A program made the translations under genes and the position numbers. The notes under the pieces are model-generated. The model ran no database searches, was not told where the DNA came from, and was given only the letters and a program-made list of their open reading frames with translations. Shown piece by piece: positions 49,819 to 60,826 of a stretch of DNA of 64,000 nt (within the stretch, counting starts at the first letter, position 1; every line of letters begins with the position of its first letter). The stretch is from Cronobacter universalis NCTC 9529 (GTDB taxonomy: Bacteria; Pseudomonadota; Gammaproteobacteria; Enterobacterales; Enterobacteriaceae), in NCBI RefSeq assembly GCF_001277175.1, contig NZ_CP012257.1, positions 2,976,001 through 3,040,000 of the forward strand. Reading direction: 5' to 3'.

Positions 49819-50294
49819 GGGCGGATATCCTTATACGCCGCTGCCGGGCGCGAGTGGTTGGCGTCCATCGCCGCTTTCACCTCCGGCGGCGTGTAATTTT
49901 CGTCATGCTTCGCCAGCACTTCTCGGGCGTGAATACGATGATCGTCGCCCAGCACGCCCTGCGCCACTACGCCCTGGCCCTCACGAAAGAGATCGGGCAG
50001 GATGCCGTCGTAATCGACATCCACCGCGCCGCGCGCGTCATAGAGCCGGAAGCTCACCTTCAGGCTCTGGCTGTCGCGCTTCACGCTCCCTCGCATCACC
50101 ATGCCGCCGACGCGCAGCCGCTGGCCCGGTTCTGGTTTCTCCTGCGCAGCGCCTTTGCCGTAGAGAATGTCGCCCGGCGTATAGAAGAGATCGATATTGG
50201 CGCGCAGCGCGTAGAGCACCAGCGCAAGCGTCAGCCCGAGACTCGCCAGCACCACGAGCGCGACCCACAGGCGCGTTTTACGACGCGGGTTCAT
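49815..50294 (-). CDS. ccmE: Haem chaperone CcmE
   Basis: CcmE binds haem covalently in the periplasm and carries it from CcmC to CcmF. The 159-residue protein has an N-terminal transmembrane anchor ([20 protein letters not shown]) and an OB-fold domain with the haem-binding His130 and Tyr134 in [14 protein letters not shown], at E. coli numbers. It overlaps ccmD and ccmF by 4 bp. Confidence 0.97.
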   Translation of the reverse strand: MNPRRKTRLWVALVVLASLGLTLALVLYALRANIDLFYTPGDILYGKGAAQEKPEPGQRLRVGGMVMRGSVKRDSQSLKVSFRLYDARGAVDVDYDGILPDLFREGQGVVAQGVLGDDHRIHAREVLAKHDENYTPPEVKAAMDANHSRPAAAYKDIRP

Positions 50295-50485
50295 CGCGAC
50301 ACCTCCGCGCCCTGGCGTCGGCGCTCGCGCGCCTGACGTTTCGCGATATCCCGGCGCAGCGCGCGGCGCGCCAGGCGCGTATGCGCTATCAGCAGCGCCA
50401 GCGGAATAACGGTCATCGCCACCGCCAGCCAGACGTAAAAGGCGTAGCCGCCCATCAGGAAAAACGTAGTCAGCGCGGCGGTCAT
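50291..50485 (-). CDS. ccmD: Haem exporter accessory protein CcmD
   Basis: CcmD is a small membrane protein that helps release holo-CcmE from the CcmABC complex. The frame is open for 65 codons upstream, but the ATG at 50485 overlaps the ccmC stop (ATGA) and gives the usual 64-residue protein: [26 protein letters not shown] followed by a very basic cytoplasmic tail ([18 protein letters not shown]). Confidence 0.93.
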   Translation of the reverse strand: MTAALTTFFLMGGYAFYVWLAVAMTVIPLALLIAHTRLARRALRRDIAKRQARERRRQGAEVSR

Positions 50486-51225
50486 GATTTTTTCTCCAGC
50501 ACTGCCGCCACCCACGGGCGCTGGCGCTCCTGAAGCAACAGCAGATTGCCGAGGCGCATCAGCGTGAGCGTGACAAACAGGCACAGAAAACCGGCGAGAT
50601 TCCAGCGCAGCGGCGCGCGCATGCTCGGGTCGATGCTCTGTTGCATATTGGTGGAGCCCTGATGCAGCGTGTTCCACCACTCCACCGAGTAGTGAATAAT
50701 GGGCAGGTTCACCACGCCCACCAGCACCAGTACGCCCGCGGCGCGGCCCGCGAGGCGGCGGTCGTCAAAGGCGTGCCAGAGCGCGATGACGCCCGCGTAT
50801 AAAAACAGCAGCACCAGTTCGGAAGTGAGCCGCGCATCCCAGATCCACCAGGTGCCCCACATCGGTTTACCCCAGGCGGAGCCGGTCGCAAGCGCGATAA
50901 AGGTATAGACCGCGCCCACCGGCGCCATCGCCATCACGGCGAGATCGGCCGCCCGGTTCTGCCACACCAGCCCGATAAACGCCGCGACCGCCATTGAGGC
51001 GTAAATGCCCATCGATCCCATCGCCGCCGGAACGTGCAGATACATGATGCGGTAGCTGTCGCCCTGCTGGTAGTCGGGCGGCGCGAAAACAAAACCCCAG
51101 ACGCAGCCAATCGCGAGCATCACGACGCACGGCCACGCGAACCACGGCGTCAGCCGTCGACAGAGCCCGTAAAGCCGTTCAGGCCGCGCCCAGGGGTGTA
51201 AGAATTTCCACATGTTGTTGCTCAC
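50482..51225 (-). CDS. ccmC: Haem exporter permease CcmC
   Basis: CcmC presents haem to CcmE. The 247-residue inner-membrane protein has six hydrophobic segments and the tryptophan-rich haem motif [17 protein letters not shown] (near residue 120), flanked by conserved His residues ([29 protein letters not shown]). It starts at ATG 51225, 28 bp after ccmB, the only clear intercistronic gap in the ccm operon. Confidence 0.97.
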   Translation of the reverse strand: MSNNMWKFLHPWARPERLYGLCRRLTPWFAWPCVVMLAIGCVWGFVFAPPDYQQGDSYRIMYLHVPAAMGSMGIYASMAVAAFIGLVWQNRAADLAVMAMAPVGAVYTFIALATGSAWGKPMWGTWWIWDARLTSELVLLFLYAGVIALWHAFDDRRLAGRAAGVLVLVGVVNLPIIHYSVEWWNTLHQGSTNMQQSIDPSMRAPLRWNLAGFLCLFVTLTLMRLGNLLLLQERQRPWVAAVLEKKS

Positions 51226-51253
51226 ATAAACGTTATCGCCCGCACGCGCAGGC

Positions 51254-51913
51254 CTACTGAATACTGATACGCAGCGCCGCTGCGGTGGCGAACGGCAAAA
51301 GCGTGACGCTTGCTGTCAAAAACGCGCCGGAGATCGCGAAAAAGCCGCCGACCGGAAGCTGCATTACGGCAGCGTCCACCGCGGCGGTGGAGAAAATGAG
51401 CAGCGGGATCGCCAGCGGCAGAATAATCAGGCTCAGCAGGATGCCGCCGCGCCGCAGCCCGGCCGTCAGCGCCGCGCCCAGCGCGCCGAGAAAGCTCAGC
51501 GTCGGCGTACCGAGCAACAGCGTCAACAGCAGCGTCAGCGCCGCATGGCCGTTCAGTCCCATCAGCAGCGCCGCCAGCGGCGAGAGCACGACCAGCGGCA
51601 GTCCGGTCGCCACCCAGTGAGCGGTCACTTTCGCGATAACCACCACAGGCAGCGGCGTTGGCAGCAGCATCAGTTGTTCGAGCGCGCCGTCGCGCGCGTC
51701 GTCGCGAAACAGCCGGTCCATCGCCAGCAGCGAGGCGAGCAGCGCCGCGACCCACACCACGCCTGGCGCTATGCGTGCCAGCAGTTGCGGCTCCGGGCCT
51801 GCGCCGAGCGCGAACAATACAATTACCACCAGAAAGAACCACAGCGGGTTGAGGAGTTCAGCCTGGTGACGCGCGGCGAGACGCAGTTCGCGGCGAATAA
51901 TGCGGCCCATCAT
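51254..51913 (-). CDS. ccmB: Haem exporter permease CcmB
   Basis: CcmB is the membrane partner of the ATPase CcmA; together they drive release of haem-loaded CcmE from CcmC. The 219-residue protein has six hydrophobic segments and the family strings [20 protein letters not shown] and [14 protein letters not shown]. It overlaps ccmA by 4 bp. Confidence 0.95.
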   Translation of the reverse strand: MMGRIIRRELRLAARHQAELLNPLWFFLVVIVLFALGAGPEPQLLARIAPGVVWVAALLASLLAMDRLFRDDARDGALEQLMLLPTPLPVVVIAKVTAHWVATGLPLVVLSPLAALLMGLNGHAALTLLLTLLLGTPTLSFLGALGAALTAGLRRGGILLSLIILPLAIPLLIFSTAAVDAAVMQLPVGGFFAISGAFLTASVTLLPFATAAALRISIQ

Positions 51914-52524
51914 GCGGCGGGCTCCGGCGTCAGGGTTAATGTACGATGCGCACCAGTAAGCGCCAGCGGCTGGTGAGTGGTGACTATTACCGCCCCGCCG
52001 CGTGCCGCGTGCGCCTCCAGACGCGCCGTCAGCGTCGCCACGCCTGCGGCATCAAGCGCCGTCAGCGGTTCATCCAGTACCCACAGCGACGCGTCGCTGA
52101 GACACAGACGCGCCAGCGCCACGCGGCGCTGCTGGCCTGCTGAGAGCTGCTCAACCGGCAGATCCTCATACCCGCCAAGCCCGATGGCGGCGAGCGCCTG
52201 CCAGCGCGCCTCGCGCCGGGTCTGCGAGTGATAAAACGCGAGATTTTCATCGGCGGTGAGCGCCGCTTTGATGCCCGGCAGATGGCCGAGCCACAGCAAT
52301 TCCTGATGAAAGGCTGAACGCGTGCGCGCCAGCGGTTCGCCGCGCCAGTACACCTCGCCCTCTTCCGGGCGCGCCAGCCCCACCAGCAGGCGCAGCAGCG
52401 AGGTTTTCCCGGCCCCGTTCGCGCCGGTCAGGTGCACAATCTCGCCCGGCGACACGCGAAACGAGAGCGCGCGAAACAGCAACCGCTCGTCGCGCAGGCA
52501 GGCAAGATTCCGGGCTTCTAACAT
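51910..52524 (-). CDS. ccmA: Haem exporter ATP-binding protein CcmA
   Basis: CcmA is the ABC ATPase of the CcmABCD complex. The 204-residue protein has Walker [10 protein letters not shown] (about 34-42), signature [13 protein letters not shown] and Walker [13 protein letters not shown]. The frame is open for 37 codons upstream; the ATG at 52524 with GGAG 7-8 bp upstream gives the E. coli size (about 207). It is the first gene of ccmABCDEFGHI, divergent from yfdC. No nap or nrf genes adjoin it, unlike E. coli, where ccm follows napFDAGHBC. Confidence 0.95.
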   Translation of the reverse strand: MLEARNLACLRDERLLFRALSFRVSPGEIVHLTGANGAGKTSLLRLLVGLARPEEGEVYWRGEPLARTRSAFHQELLWLGHLPGIKAALTADENLAFYHSQTRREARWQALAAIGLGGYEDLPVEQLSAGQQRRVALARLCLSDASLWVLDEPLTALDAAGVATLTARLEAHAARGGAVIVTTHQPLALTGAHRTLTLTPEPAA

Positions 52525-52722
52525 GGGGCGGCTCCTTTCAGGCGAGTCGGGAATAGTACCACAGGGCAATGACGCGGCCACCTCACGCGCCGCGCAGGCG
52601 GCGAAACCCTGCGCGATAGCGCGCAAAATCGCCACCGCGCAGGCCGAATTGTCTGTTTTTCCTGATAACGTCCGCCGACGCGCTACGCTTAACGAAGCCC
52701 CCTAACCTGACAGGAGCCCCAT

Positions 52723-53673
52723 ATGGACAAAATCGGCGAGGAAAAAATCGACGACGCGGATGAGCTGGAAGTCGAGAGTGAAGAAAAAAAGAGCGGCGAA
52801 GAGATAGAAGTGGATGAAGAGGCCCTGCCGTCGCGCGCGATGGCGATCCACGAGCATATTCGCCAGGACGGCGAGAAAGAGATGGAGCGCGACGCGATGG
52901 CGCTGTTCTGGTCGGCCATCGCCGCCGGGCTGTCGATGGGCGCGTCGCTGCTCGCCAAAGGCATTTTCCACGTCCACCTGGAAGGCATTCCCGGCGGATT
53001 TTTGCTGGAAAGCCTCGGCTACACCTTTGGTTTTATCATCGTCATCATGGCGCGCCAGCAGCTCTTTACCGAAAACACCGTCACGGCGGTGCTGCCGGTG
53101 ATGCAGAACCCGACCGGCACCAATATGCTGCTGTTGCTGCGGCTCTGGGGCGTTGTGCTGCTCGGGAATATCGTCGGCACCGGCCTTGCGGCGCTGGCGT
53201 TTGAATTTATGCCGATTTTTGATGAGGCGACGCGCGACGCGTTTGTGACTATCGGCATGGAAGTGATGCACAACTCGCCGGGCGAGATGTTCGCGAACGC
53301 GATTATCTCCGGCTGGATCATCGCGACGATGGTGTGGATGTTCCCGTCTGCGGGTGCGGCGAAGATTGTGGTGATCATCCTGATGACCTGGCTTATCGCG
53401 CTTGGCAACACAACGCATATCGTGGTCGGCACCGTCGAGATCCTCTATCTCGTCTTTAACGGCACCATTCACTGGAGCGAATTCTTCTGGCCGTTCGCCC
53501 TGCCGACGCTTGCGGGCAACATCATCGGCGGTACGTTTATCTTCGCGCTGTTAAGCCATGCGCAGATCCGTAACGACATGAGCAATAAGAAGAAATCGGA
53601 AGAGAAAGCGCGCCTGAAAAAGGAAAAGGCCGCGCGTGAAAACGAAACCGGGCGCGGCTCACAAAAAGGCTGA
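52723..53673 (+). CDS. yfdC: YfdC, FNT-family (formate/nitrite-type) channel
   Basis: A 316-residue inner-membrane protein of the FocA/NirC family: an acidic N-terminal tail (about 1-55, rich in D and E), six transmembrane segments (about 60-275; AGLSMGASLLAKGIF, LGYTFGFIIVIMARQQLFTENTVTAVLPV, NAIISGWIIATMVWM) and a basic C-terminal tail of about 35 residues. The substrate of YfdC is not established. The ATG at 52723 follows CAGGAG. It lies 76 bp before argW, as in E. coli. Confidence 0.95.
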   Translation: MDKIGEEKIDDADELEVESEEKKSGEEIEVDEEALPSRAMAIHEHIRQDGEKEMERDAMALFWSAIAAGLSMGASLLAKGIFHVHLEGIPGGFLLESLGYTFGFIIVIMARQQLFTENTVTAVLPVMQNPTGTNMLLLLRLWGVVLLGNIVGTGLAALAFEFMPIFDEATRDAFVTIGMEVMHNSPGEMFANAIISGWIIATMVWMFPSAGAAKIVVIILMTWLIALGNTTHIVVGTVEILYLVFNGTIHWSEFFWPFALPTLAGNIIGGTFIFALLSHAQIRNDMSNKKKSEEKARLKKEKAARENETGRGSQKG

Positions 53674-53749
53674 CGATGGCGATTGTTTAACCGAACAGGC
53701 GGCTAAGCCCTTAACGGCGGTGTAAAAATCGGTATACTGACGCCGCCTC

Positions 53750-53824
53750 GTCCCCTTAGTTAAATGGATATAACGAGCCCCTCCTAAGGGCTAGTTGCAG
53801 GTTCGATTCCTGCAGGGGACGCCA
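53750..53824 (+). tRNA. argW: tRNA-Arg (anticodon CCT)
   Basis: The 75-nt sequence folds as a cloverleaf: acceptor GTCCCCT with AGGGGAC, anticodon stem AGCCC/GGGCT with loop CTCCTAA (anticodon CCT at 53783-53785), T arm with GTTCGATTC, and an encoded GCCA end. It differs at a few positions from E. coli argW. It reads the rare codon AGG. argW is a frequent integration site of prophages and islands, and the DNA to its right is accessory. Confidence 0.97.
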
Positions 53825-53890
53825 TTTTTTGCCCGTGCAACGGCCGCTTCAGGTTGCGCACCGTCGTTCTGCACTGAATCAATACTGACA

Positions 53891-53958
53891 GGCACCCGCG
53901 AGACCAATACCACTGGTCACCCCGTAATTAATATATTTTTACCTGCAAACCGTGACAT
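53891..53958 (-). pseudogene. Remnant of a short-chain dehydrogenase (N-terminus)
   Basis: Minus-strand ATG at 53958, with AGGGAA 8-10 bp before it, starts MSRFAGKNILITG and then hits TGA. A one-base shift restores VTSGIGLAGA, so the combined sequence is the classic SDR nucleotide-binding start (ITGxTSGIG). The frame is lost again within 15 codons. Further left (53826-53880) a different frame reads NDGAQPEAAVARAK, which could be a later piece of the same gene. The remnant stops at the argW 3' end. It is interpreted as a decayed gene cut by an insertion or deletion at the tRNA. Confidence 0.55.
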
Positions 53959-54012
53959 CTGACTTTTCCCTGTAATTAAACGACGATGCGTAGAGTCTGA
54001 TTCTGGTGCTGG

Positions 54013-54046
54013 ACCGGTGAGTAAAATTTTTCTCCCCGGTGTTTTT
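54013..54046 (+). terminator. Possible terminator in the argW-distal region
   Basis: ACCGGTGAG and CTCCCCGGT pair with one mismatch over a 10-nt AT loop, followed by GTTTTT. It could end read-through from argW. The rest of 53960-54237 shows no gene; it holds the upstream parts of the divergent SDR remnant and of the DUF523 gene. Confidence 0.35.
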
Positions 54047-54237
54047 AGAAAAACAGATACTGAAATCCGGCCATTATTTTTGTGGCTGCGGTGCGGCACC
54101 TTGCAGCTGAATAGTGGTGAGACTGATCCGGACGTCCCTAAACTTCCCATAATATAAACAGGTGCGGCCAAAGGCATTTTTATGTAAAAGCGAAGCTGAT
54201 ATCATTTAAGTATCATTAGACCTGATGTCCAATTACG

Positions 54238-54720
54238 ATGATAAATAAAATCCTGGTAAGTGCCTGTCTGATGGGATTCAAAGTGCGCTACGACGGGAGC
54301 GAAAAAGCACAGATGATCAATCAGCTGCGGCGCTGGCAGGAAGAGCAGCGTCTTGTGATCCACTGTCCTGAACTGGCCGCGGGTTTACCCACCCCACGCC
54401 CTCCGGCTGAGATTGTTTCTGGTGATAATAAAACTCAGGACAGAATAATTGAAATTACAGGAAAAGACGTAACAGAGCACTATCAGCTTGGCGCCTGGCT
54501 GGCGCTACGCACGGCGCAGGATGCGGGCTGTACCGCTGCGCTGTTAACGGACGGCAGCCCGACATGCGGTAGCCAGTTTATCTATGACGGTTCATTTAGT
54601 GGCCGGCGTAAGTCAGGTATGGGCGTCGCAGCATCGCTACTCTCTGCACATGGTATAGCCGTTTTTTCTGAGCATAACCTCGCCGATTTAATTGCATGGA
54701 TTGATGCGAAAGAACGCTGA
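54238..54720 (+). CDS. DUF523 family protein
   Basis: The 160-residue protein fits DUF523 throughout: ILVSACLMGFKVRYDG (residues 5-20), HCPELAAGLPTPRPPAEI, and LTDGSPTCGSQFIYDGSFSGRRKSGMGV. The conserved Cys residues (9, 43, about 107) could bind a metal or act in redox or sulfur chemistry, but no function is proven for the family, which also occurs fused to DUF1722. The ATG at 54238 is the first in frame; no good Shine-Dalgarno sequence is seen. It stands alone after the tRNA and was probably acquired. Confidence 0.85.
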   Translation: MINKILVSACLMGFKVRYDGSEKAQMINQLRRWQEEQRLVIHCPELAAGLPTPRPPAEIVSGDNKTQDRIIEITGKDVTEHYQLGAWLALRTAQDAGCTAALLTDGSPTCGSQFIYDGSFSGRRKSGMGVAASLLSAHGIAVFSEHNLADLIAWIDAKER

Positions 54721-54779
54721 ATATATTCTCTTCGAGATACTAAAAGGAATCAGGGCTTATCTGTTACTTTCGTCAGCCT

Positions 54780-54923
54780 TTATGCGCTGGAGGCTATCGC
54801 TTTCTCCTTTGCCTGTTCAGATTTGAGAGTATCCCTCTTTGCCAGAACCCCTTTAAATTTTTCAACATACAGAGCCGATAAGGCGTTATCGTCAACCGCC
54901 AAAGGATTCGCAATCGGGCAAGA
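54780..54923 (-). pseudogene. Possible 3' remnant of an unknown gene
   Basis: The minus strand is open for 47 codons, ending at TAA 54782-54780, with a stop just upstream and no ATG. It encodes a hydrophilic, apparently helical tail (NPLAVDDNALSALY, then FKGVLAKRDTLKSEQAKEKA) that looks like genuine protein in composition. The family is not recognised. The surrounding gap 54721-55128 shows no other supported gene. Confidence 0.3.
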
Positions 54924-55128
54924 TTACCCGCTGTAAATTGCGATCAGGGAAAAATTATCCTGTGCAATCTGCGAATTTTAAACGATAAATACGATTTCGG
55001 ATGCTGTCACTCCGCCGCGAGAATACCGGCCTGGCTAACGCATCATTCAAAACGCGACAAAAAAGTGTGCTTACCGGTGTCGCCTCGGGTACTATTATCT
55101 TATAGAAGCCACGACCTGTATAAAAACG

Positions 55129-55746
55129 ATGTGCACTTATTCTTTTTATTTTTATCGTTACACACATTTAGCAGTGCATACTTCCTGCAGGTTAACCAAA
55201 AATGAAACGCCTCTGGAATTAAAAAACAAACTGATTGATGGTTTGATCCTTTATCTTAAACAAGGTTACATAGACCCATGGCATATCAATTGTGATTGTG
55301 AAGATGAAGGTTCAGAAGAGGCCGATCGTTATCTGAGTAAGCTTGACATGATCGATAAAGAAACATCAATGTATTTCAGAAAGAAAATAGTGGAGTCGAC
55401 GTTTATACAGAATGGACTTTTTAAATCCTTTTGTCTCGATAGCCTCCTTCTGTCAGACACACACAGTTCCTGCGCAATTAACTATTTATGTGAAAACCAT
55501 TCAACGTTATCTTTACATCCCTTAAAAGCTGCAATGTTTTATTTAGTTTGCGCTAAAAATGATCCGTCGAATGATAACGATATCCCAGACGAACTCATCT
55601 CAGGACTGAAAAATCGTTATAAAAAAATTACAGAAGAACACGAAGCACCGCGTTACCAGGGGTTGTCAGACCATGAGATATTTTCAGATTCTGAATTACT
55701 TGATCTTAATGCCGAATATGAAGCTTTCTGTAACGCCTGGACATAG
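55129..55746 (+). CDS. Hypothetical protein, AT-rich orphan gene
   Basis: A 205-residue frame in DNA that is much more AT-rich than the window, with codons such as AAA, ATT, TTA and AAT prevailing. The protein is acidic and predicted soluble, with helical stretches (ELKNKLIDGLILYLKQGY; PDELISGLKNRYKKITEEH) and a Cys-rich patch (HINCDCEDEGSEE). No family is recognised. The first 30 residues (MCTYSFYFYRYTHLAVHTSC) look unlike the rest and there is no Shine-Dalgarno sequence before ATG 55129, so the true start may lie near residue 25-30. Context near a tRNA with gene remnants suggests horizontal transfer. An immunity or phage-derived role is possible but unsupported. Confidence 0.6.
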   Translation: MCTYSFYFYRYTHLAVHTSCRLTKNETPLELKNKLIDGLILYLKQGYIDPWHINCDCEDEGSEEADRYLSKLDMIDKETSMYFRKKIVESTFIQNGLFKSFCLDSLLLSDTHSSCAINYLCENHSTLSLHPLKAAMFYLVCAKNDPSNDNDIPDELISGLKNRYKKITEEHEAPRYQGLSDHEIFSDSELLDLNAEYEAFCNAWT

Positions 55747-56100
55747 TAGTCATTTTCAAGAGAAAATTTTAATATTATTAAGATACGTCACCAGAATATG
55801 AAATTAAAAAGTATCGAGTAAAAATAAAGTAAATAAAACTCTGATCACGCACGCCTGGAGCGGGCCGTATACTACGCACCTTTCAATGTTCCCTTTTAGA
55901 TTACACACAAACTCAACAAAACTATAACACAATATCAAATAGTTCTGTTTAATTCACAAAAAACAATCATCTCTGCACAGCTCGTAATATCTGCTTCCTG
56001 ATTAAGAATAACGCCCGGTTCCGTTATTAATTTCAAACGCTATGATGTTCCGCCGTTAAATAAACAGTTATCGGTAATAATATAAATAAGGAACATTGAT
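55747..56100. other. AT-rich non-coding gap upstream of aqpZ
   Basis: No gene is supported here. The region continues the AT-rich composition of the preceding orphan gene up to about 55980. TAAGGAA just before the aqpZ ATG is the Shine-Dalgarno sequence. No complete promoter or repeat is convincing by eye. Confidence 0.4.
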
Positions 56101-56796
56101 ATGTTGAGAAAATGTGCGGCTGAATTTTTCGGCACATTCTGGCTGGTATTTGGTGGTTGCGGGAGCGCGGTGCTTGCTGCGGCGTATCCTGAACTGGGCA
56201 TTGGTTTTACAGGGGTTGCGCTGGCGTTTGGTCTGACCGTCCTGACCATGGCGTATGCCGTAGGGCATATTTCCGGCGGTCATTTTAACCCGGCCGTCAC
56301 GCTGGGTTTATGGGCGGGTGGGCGTATTACCTTTCAGAACGTGATCCCCTACATTATTTCCCAGGTCATCGGCGGTATTGCCGCCGCAGGCGTACTGTAT
56401 GCGATTGCCAGCGGTAAGCCGGGCTTTGACGCCGTCGCGAGCGGCTTTGCCGCCAACGGCTATGGCGAACACTCGCCGGATGGTTATAGCCTTTCGGCGG
56501 CCATCCTGACTGAACTGGTGCTGACGGCGTTCTTCCTGCTGATTATCCATGGCGCAACGGATAAAAACGCGCCGGCGAAATTTGCGCCGCTGGCGATTGG
56601 TCTCGCCCTGACGCTGATTCATCTAATCAGCATTCCTGTTACCAACACGTCGGTGAACCCAGCGAGAAGCACCGCTGTCGCTATTTTCCAGGGCGGCTGG
56701 GCTTTACGGCAACTGTGGGTTTTCTGGGTAGTCCCGATGGTGGGCGGCGTAGTGGGCGGTCTGATTTATCGCTTCCTGTTGCAGAGCAAAGACTAA
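56101..56796 (+). CDS. aqpZ: Aquaporin Z
   Basis: AqpZ is a tetrameric inner-membrane water channel. The 231-residue protein has six transmembrane helices and the two NPA boxes ([11 protein letters not shown], residues 59-69; [11 protein letters not shown], about 183-193). The selectivity-filter residues of AqpZ, including Phe43, His174 and Arg189, appear conserved ([22 protein letters not shown]). Length equals that of E. coli AqpZ. In E. coli the gene is elsewhere (near ybjD); here it stands alone at the edge of the accessory stretch. A terminator follows. Confidence 0.96.
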   Translation: MLRKCAAEFFGTFWLVFGGCGSAVLAAAYPELGIGFTGVALAFGLTVLTMAYAVGHISGGHFNPAVTLGLWAGGRITFQNVIPYIISQVIGGIAAAGVLYAIASGKPGFDAVASGFAANGYGEHSPDGYSLSAAILTELVLTAFFLLIIHGATDKNAPAKFAPLAIGLALTLIHLISIPVTNTSVNPARSTAVAIFQGGWALRQLWVFWVVPMVGGVVGGLIYRFLLQSKD

Positions 56797-56865
56797 ATAC
56801 AGTCATTTGCTGCGGGCAAATCGGTATTATTGAGCGCCTGGTATAAACGCTATACGTCTTTATTT

Positions 56866-56888
56866 AAAAGCCCCGAAAGGGGCTTTTT
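56866..56888. terminator. Terminator between aqpZ and the lipoprotein gene
   Basis: AAAAGCCCC-GAAA-GGGGCTTTTT, symmetric and placed between convergent genes. Confidence 0.88.
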
Positions 56889-56917
56889 ATTGCTCGGTAA
56901 TGGCTGCCCTGGCGAAC

Positions 56918-57277
56918 TTATGGCATCAAAAAGTTCACTTCAATAATGCGTTCTCGTTCATTGCCAGCATTATCCACACTGTAATACGCAACATACTTAT
57001 TGCCGCTTTCGAAATGATAACCCAGCGTCGGCAGACACTGCCCCAGTTGCGGATATACCCTCTCTTCACGCACGCTTTTTCGAAAACTGTCAACCGCGCC
57101 GCTGTGATTTGCGATTTCAACGAATGAGAGACGATCGCCAGCCTTAACCGCATAAGTGATGCAGGGCGTATTGCCGTTCATTTCTACATGACCCGGCTGG
57201 ATATCCGGTAAACGATCGCCCGGCCCTGCGCAGCCTGCCAGCAGTACTAATGAAAACTTCAGGAGGTGTTCTTTCAT
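56918..57277 (-). CDS. Small lipoprotein, GPGDRLP family (DUF7480-like)
   Basis: The 119-residue precursor has a lipoprotein signal peptide MKEHLLKFSLVLLAGC with Cys16, then AGPGDRLPDIQPG and a beta-rich domain. The post-lipobox sequence C-x-GPGDR-P recalls a family of enterobacterial lipoproteins annotated as putative type VI secretion immunity proteins; this is from memory. No effector gene or secretion gene lies nearby. After cleavage, Ala at +2 predicts sorting to the outer membrane. The ATG at 57277 has AGGA about 10 bp upstream. It is convergent with aqpZ. Confidence 0.7.
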   Translation of the reverse strand: MKEHLLKFSLVLLAGCAGPGDRLPDIQPGHVEMNGNTPCITYAVKAGDRLSFVEIANHSGAVDSFRKSVREERVYPQLGQCLPTLGYHFESGNKYVAYYSVDNAGNERERIIEVNFLMP

Positions 57278-57383
57278 CTGTCAGCCTCGTCCGGTGGCAA
57301 TTCCTGCTAAAGACGGAGAATATCGCTCAACAGATAATCGCAGCAACATCATTAAACACCACGAATAAACCTTTTACCTCGCC

Positions 57384-57417
57384 ATAAAAAAACCCACCGC
57401 AATAACGGTGGGTTTTC
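57384..57417 (-). terminator. Rho-independent terminator of budABC
   Basis: On the minus strand, AACCCACCG, a short loop, CGGTGGGTT and seven T, 32 bp after the budC stop. Confidence 0.88.
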
Positions 57418-57448
57418 GGACATGCCGAAAAAAGGTAGATGATAAGGA

Positions 57449-59919
<2,471 letters not shown>

Positions 59920-59940
59920 CATATTTCCCCTTTCTGACTG

Positions 59941-60720
59941 TTAGTTTTCAACCGAGCGGATGGCCGCATCGAGATTGTCGGGATGCAGGTTGGCGTTGAG
60001 GAACGCCGGGTCCGACGGCAGATCGATCATCAGCTTGTGGATCTCTCCGAAGGTGAGAACGCCGTTTTCCAGCTGGTAGTCGAGCAGATGCCCGCCGCCC
60101 TGACGATCGTCGGTGATGAAATGTTCGTGGTAGCCCGCGACGTTAATGCCCTGCATATGCTGCGGCGTGCGGAACCCGACTAACACGCCGTCGCGGCCGT
60201 CGAAGCGGAACACCGGCTGGTCGTCCAGCACGTCGGTCATCGCGCGGTACGGCGGCGTCTGGCGCGGCACCGTGCGGGTGTGGGCATGGCGGAAGTGGCC
60301 GTCGATGCGCAGCGCGCAGAAGATGTTGTCGGACGGCACCTGGCGGTCGATCACGTCATGGATCTGCTGGCGGCTCATCGGCCGGTCGAAGCGCTGACGG
60401 TAGTGCGGTTTAAACCAGGTCATTACCGCGAACGGCGTTTTCTGATCGGGCTGCGCTTCACGGGCGCTGCCGTCGGCGCGCAGCTGGTGAACTTCATGGC
60501 TGAAGGCGATGAGTTCGCCGTCGAGTTCGTTAAAGGTGCCGAGGCCAAAATCGCCTTTGGTCAGGAGATCCGCGATGGTGGTATTACCTTCATAAACGCC
60601 ACTGAGCAGGGCGCTCATCATGGATGTTTGATATATCACACATTCTGTATCTTTATCCCGTAGCGCCCGCACGGTTTCCAGCAAGCTTTGCTCGCAAGAA
60701 CAATCGGTTGCATGGCTCAT
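59941..60720 (-). CDS. budA: Alpha-acetolactate decarboxylase
   Basis: BudA decarboxylates acetolactate to (R)-acetoin. The 259-residue protein has the metal-binding His cluster in RIDGHFRHAHTRTVP and the conserved GEIHKLMIDLP end, with ESTTIAD-type N-terminal motif SGVYEGNTTIADLL. The ATG at 60720 with GAGGAT upstream gives the Klebsiella length; a five-codon extension is possible. It is the first gene of budABC and divergent from the LysR regulator. Confidence 0.96.
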   Translation of the reverse strand: MSHATDCSCEQSLLETVRALRDKDTECVIYQTSMMSALLSGVYEGNTTIADLLTKGDFGLGTFNELDGELIAFSHEVHQLRADGSAREAQPDQKTPFAVMTWFKPHYRQRFDRPMSRQQIHDVIDRQVPSDNIFCALRIDGHFRHAHTRTVPRQTPPYRAMTDVLDDQPVFRFDGRDGVLVGFRTPQHMQGINVAGYHEHFITDDRQGGGHLLDYQLENGVLTFGEIHKLMIDLPSDPAFLNANLHPDNLDAAIRSVEN

Positions 60721-60826
60721 TGCACTGATCCTCACTCATATTCCGTAAGAAAGATTAATCAAATGTTGACGCGATTCAGCGCAGGGTTCCAATATAGAAA
60801 GCATCCCGGTTTGAGTCGTATTTGAT
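60721..60826. promoter_or_regulatory. budA-budR divergent control region
   Basis: The 106-bp gap must hold both promoters and the LysR-type binding site. TTC-N7-GAA at 60787-60799 (T-N11-A class) is the best candidate operator; GATTAATC at 60752-60759 is a second small palindrome. Neither is proven. Confidence 0.5.

Noticed and set aside
53917..54177. 86-codon minus-strand frame right of argW
   Set aside because: Only its last 13 codons resemble a protein (start of a short-chain dehydrogenase); the rest is the untranslated region before that start. Recorded instead as an SDR remnant.
54955..55167. 70-codon minus-strand frame with HRFYTGRGF, reminiscent of an acetyltransferase end
   Set aside because: Only one short motif fits, there is no conserved acetyl-CoA loop, and it overlaps the start of the orphan gene.
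55182..55191. TTCCTGCAGG shared with the 3' part of argW as a possible attachment site
   Set aside because: Only 10 bp match, the flanks differ, and no integrase gene lies between. Chance is the better explanation.
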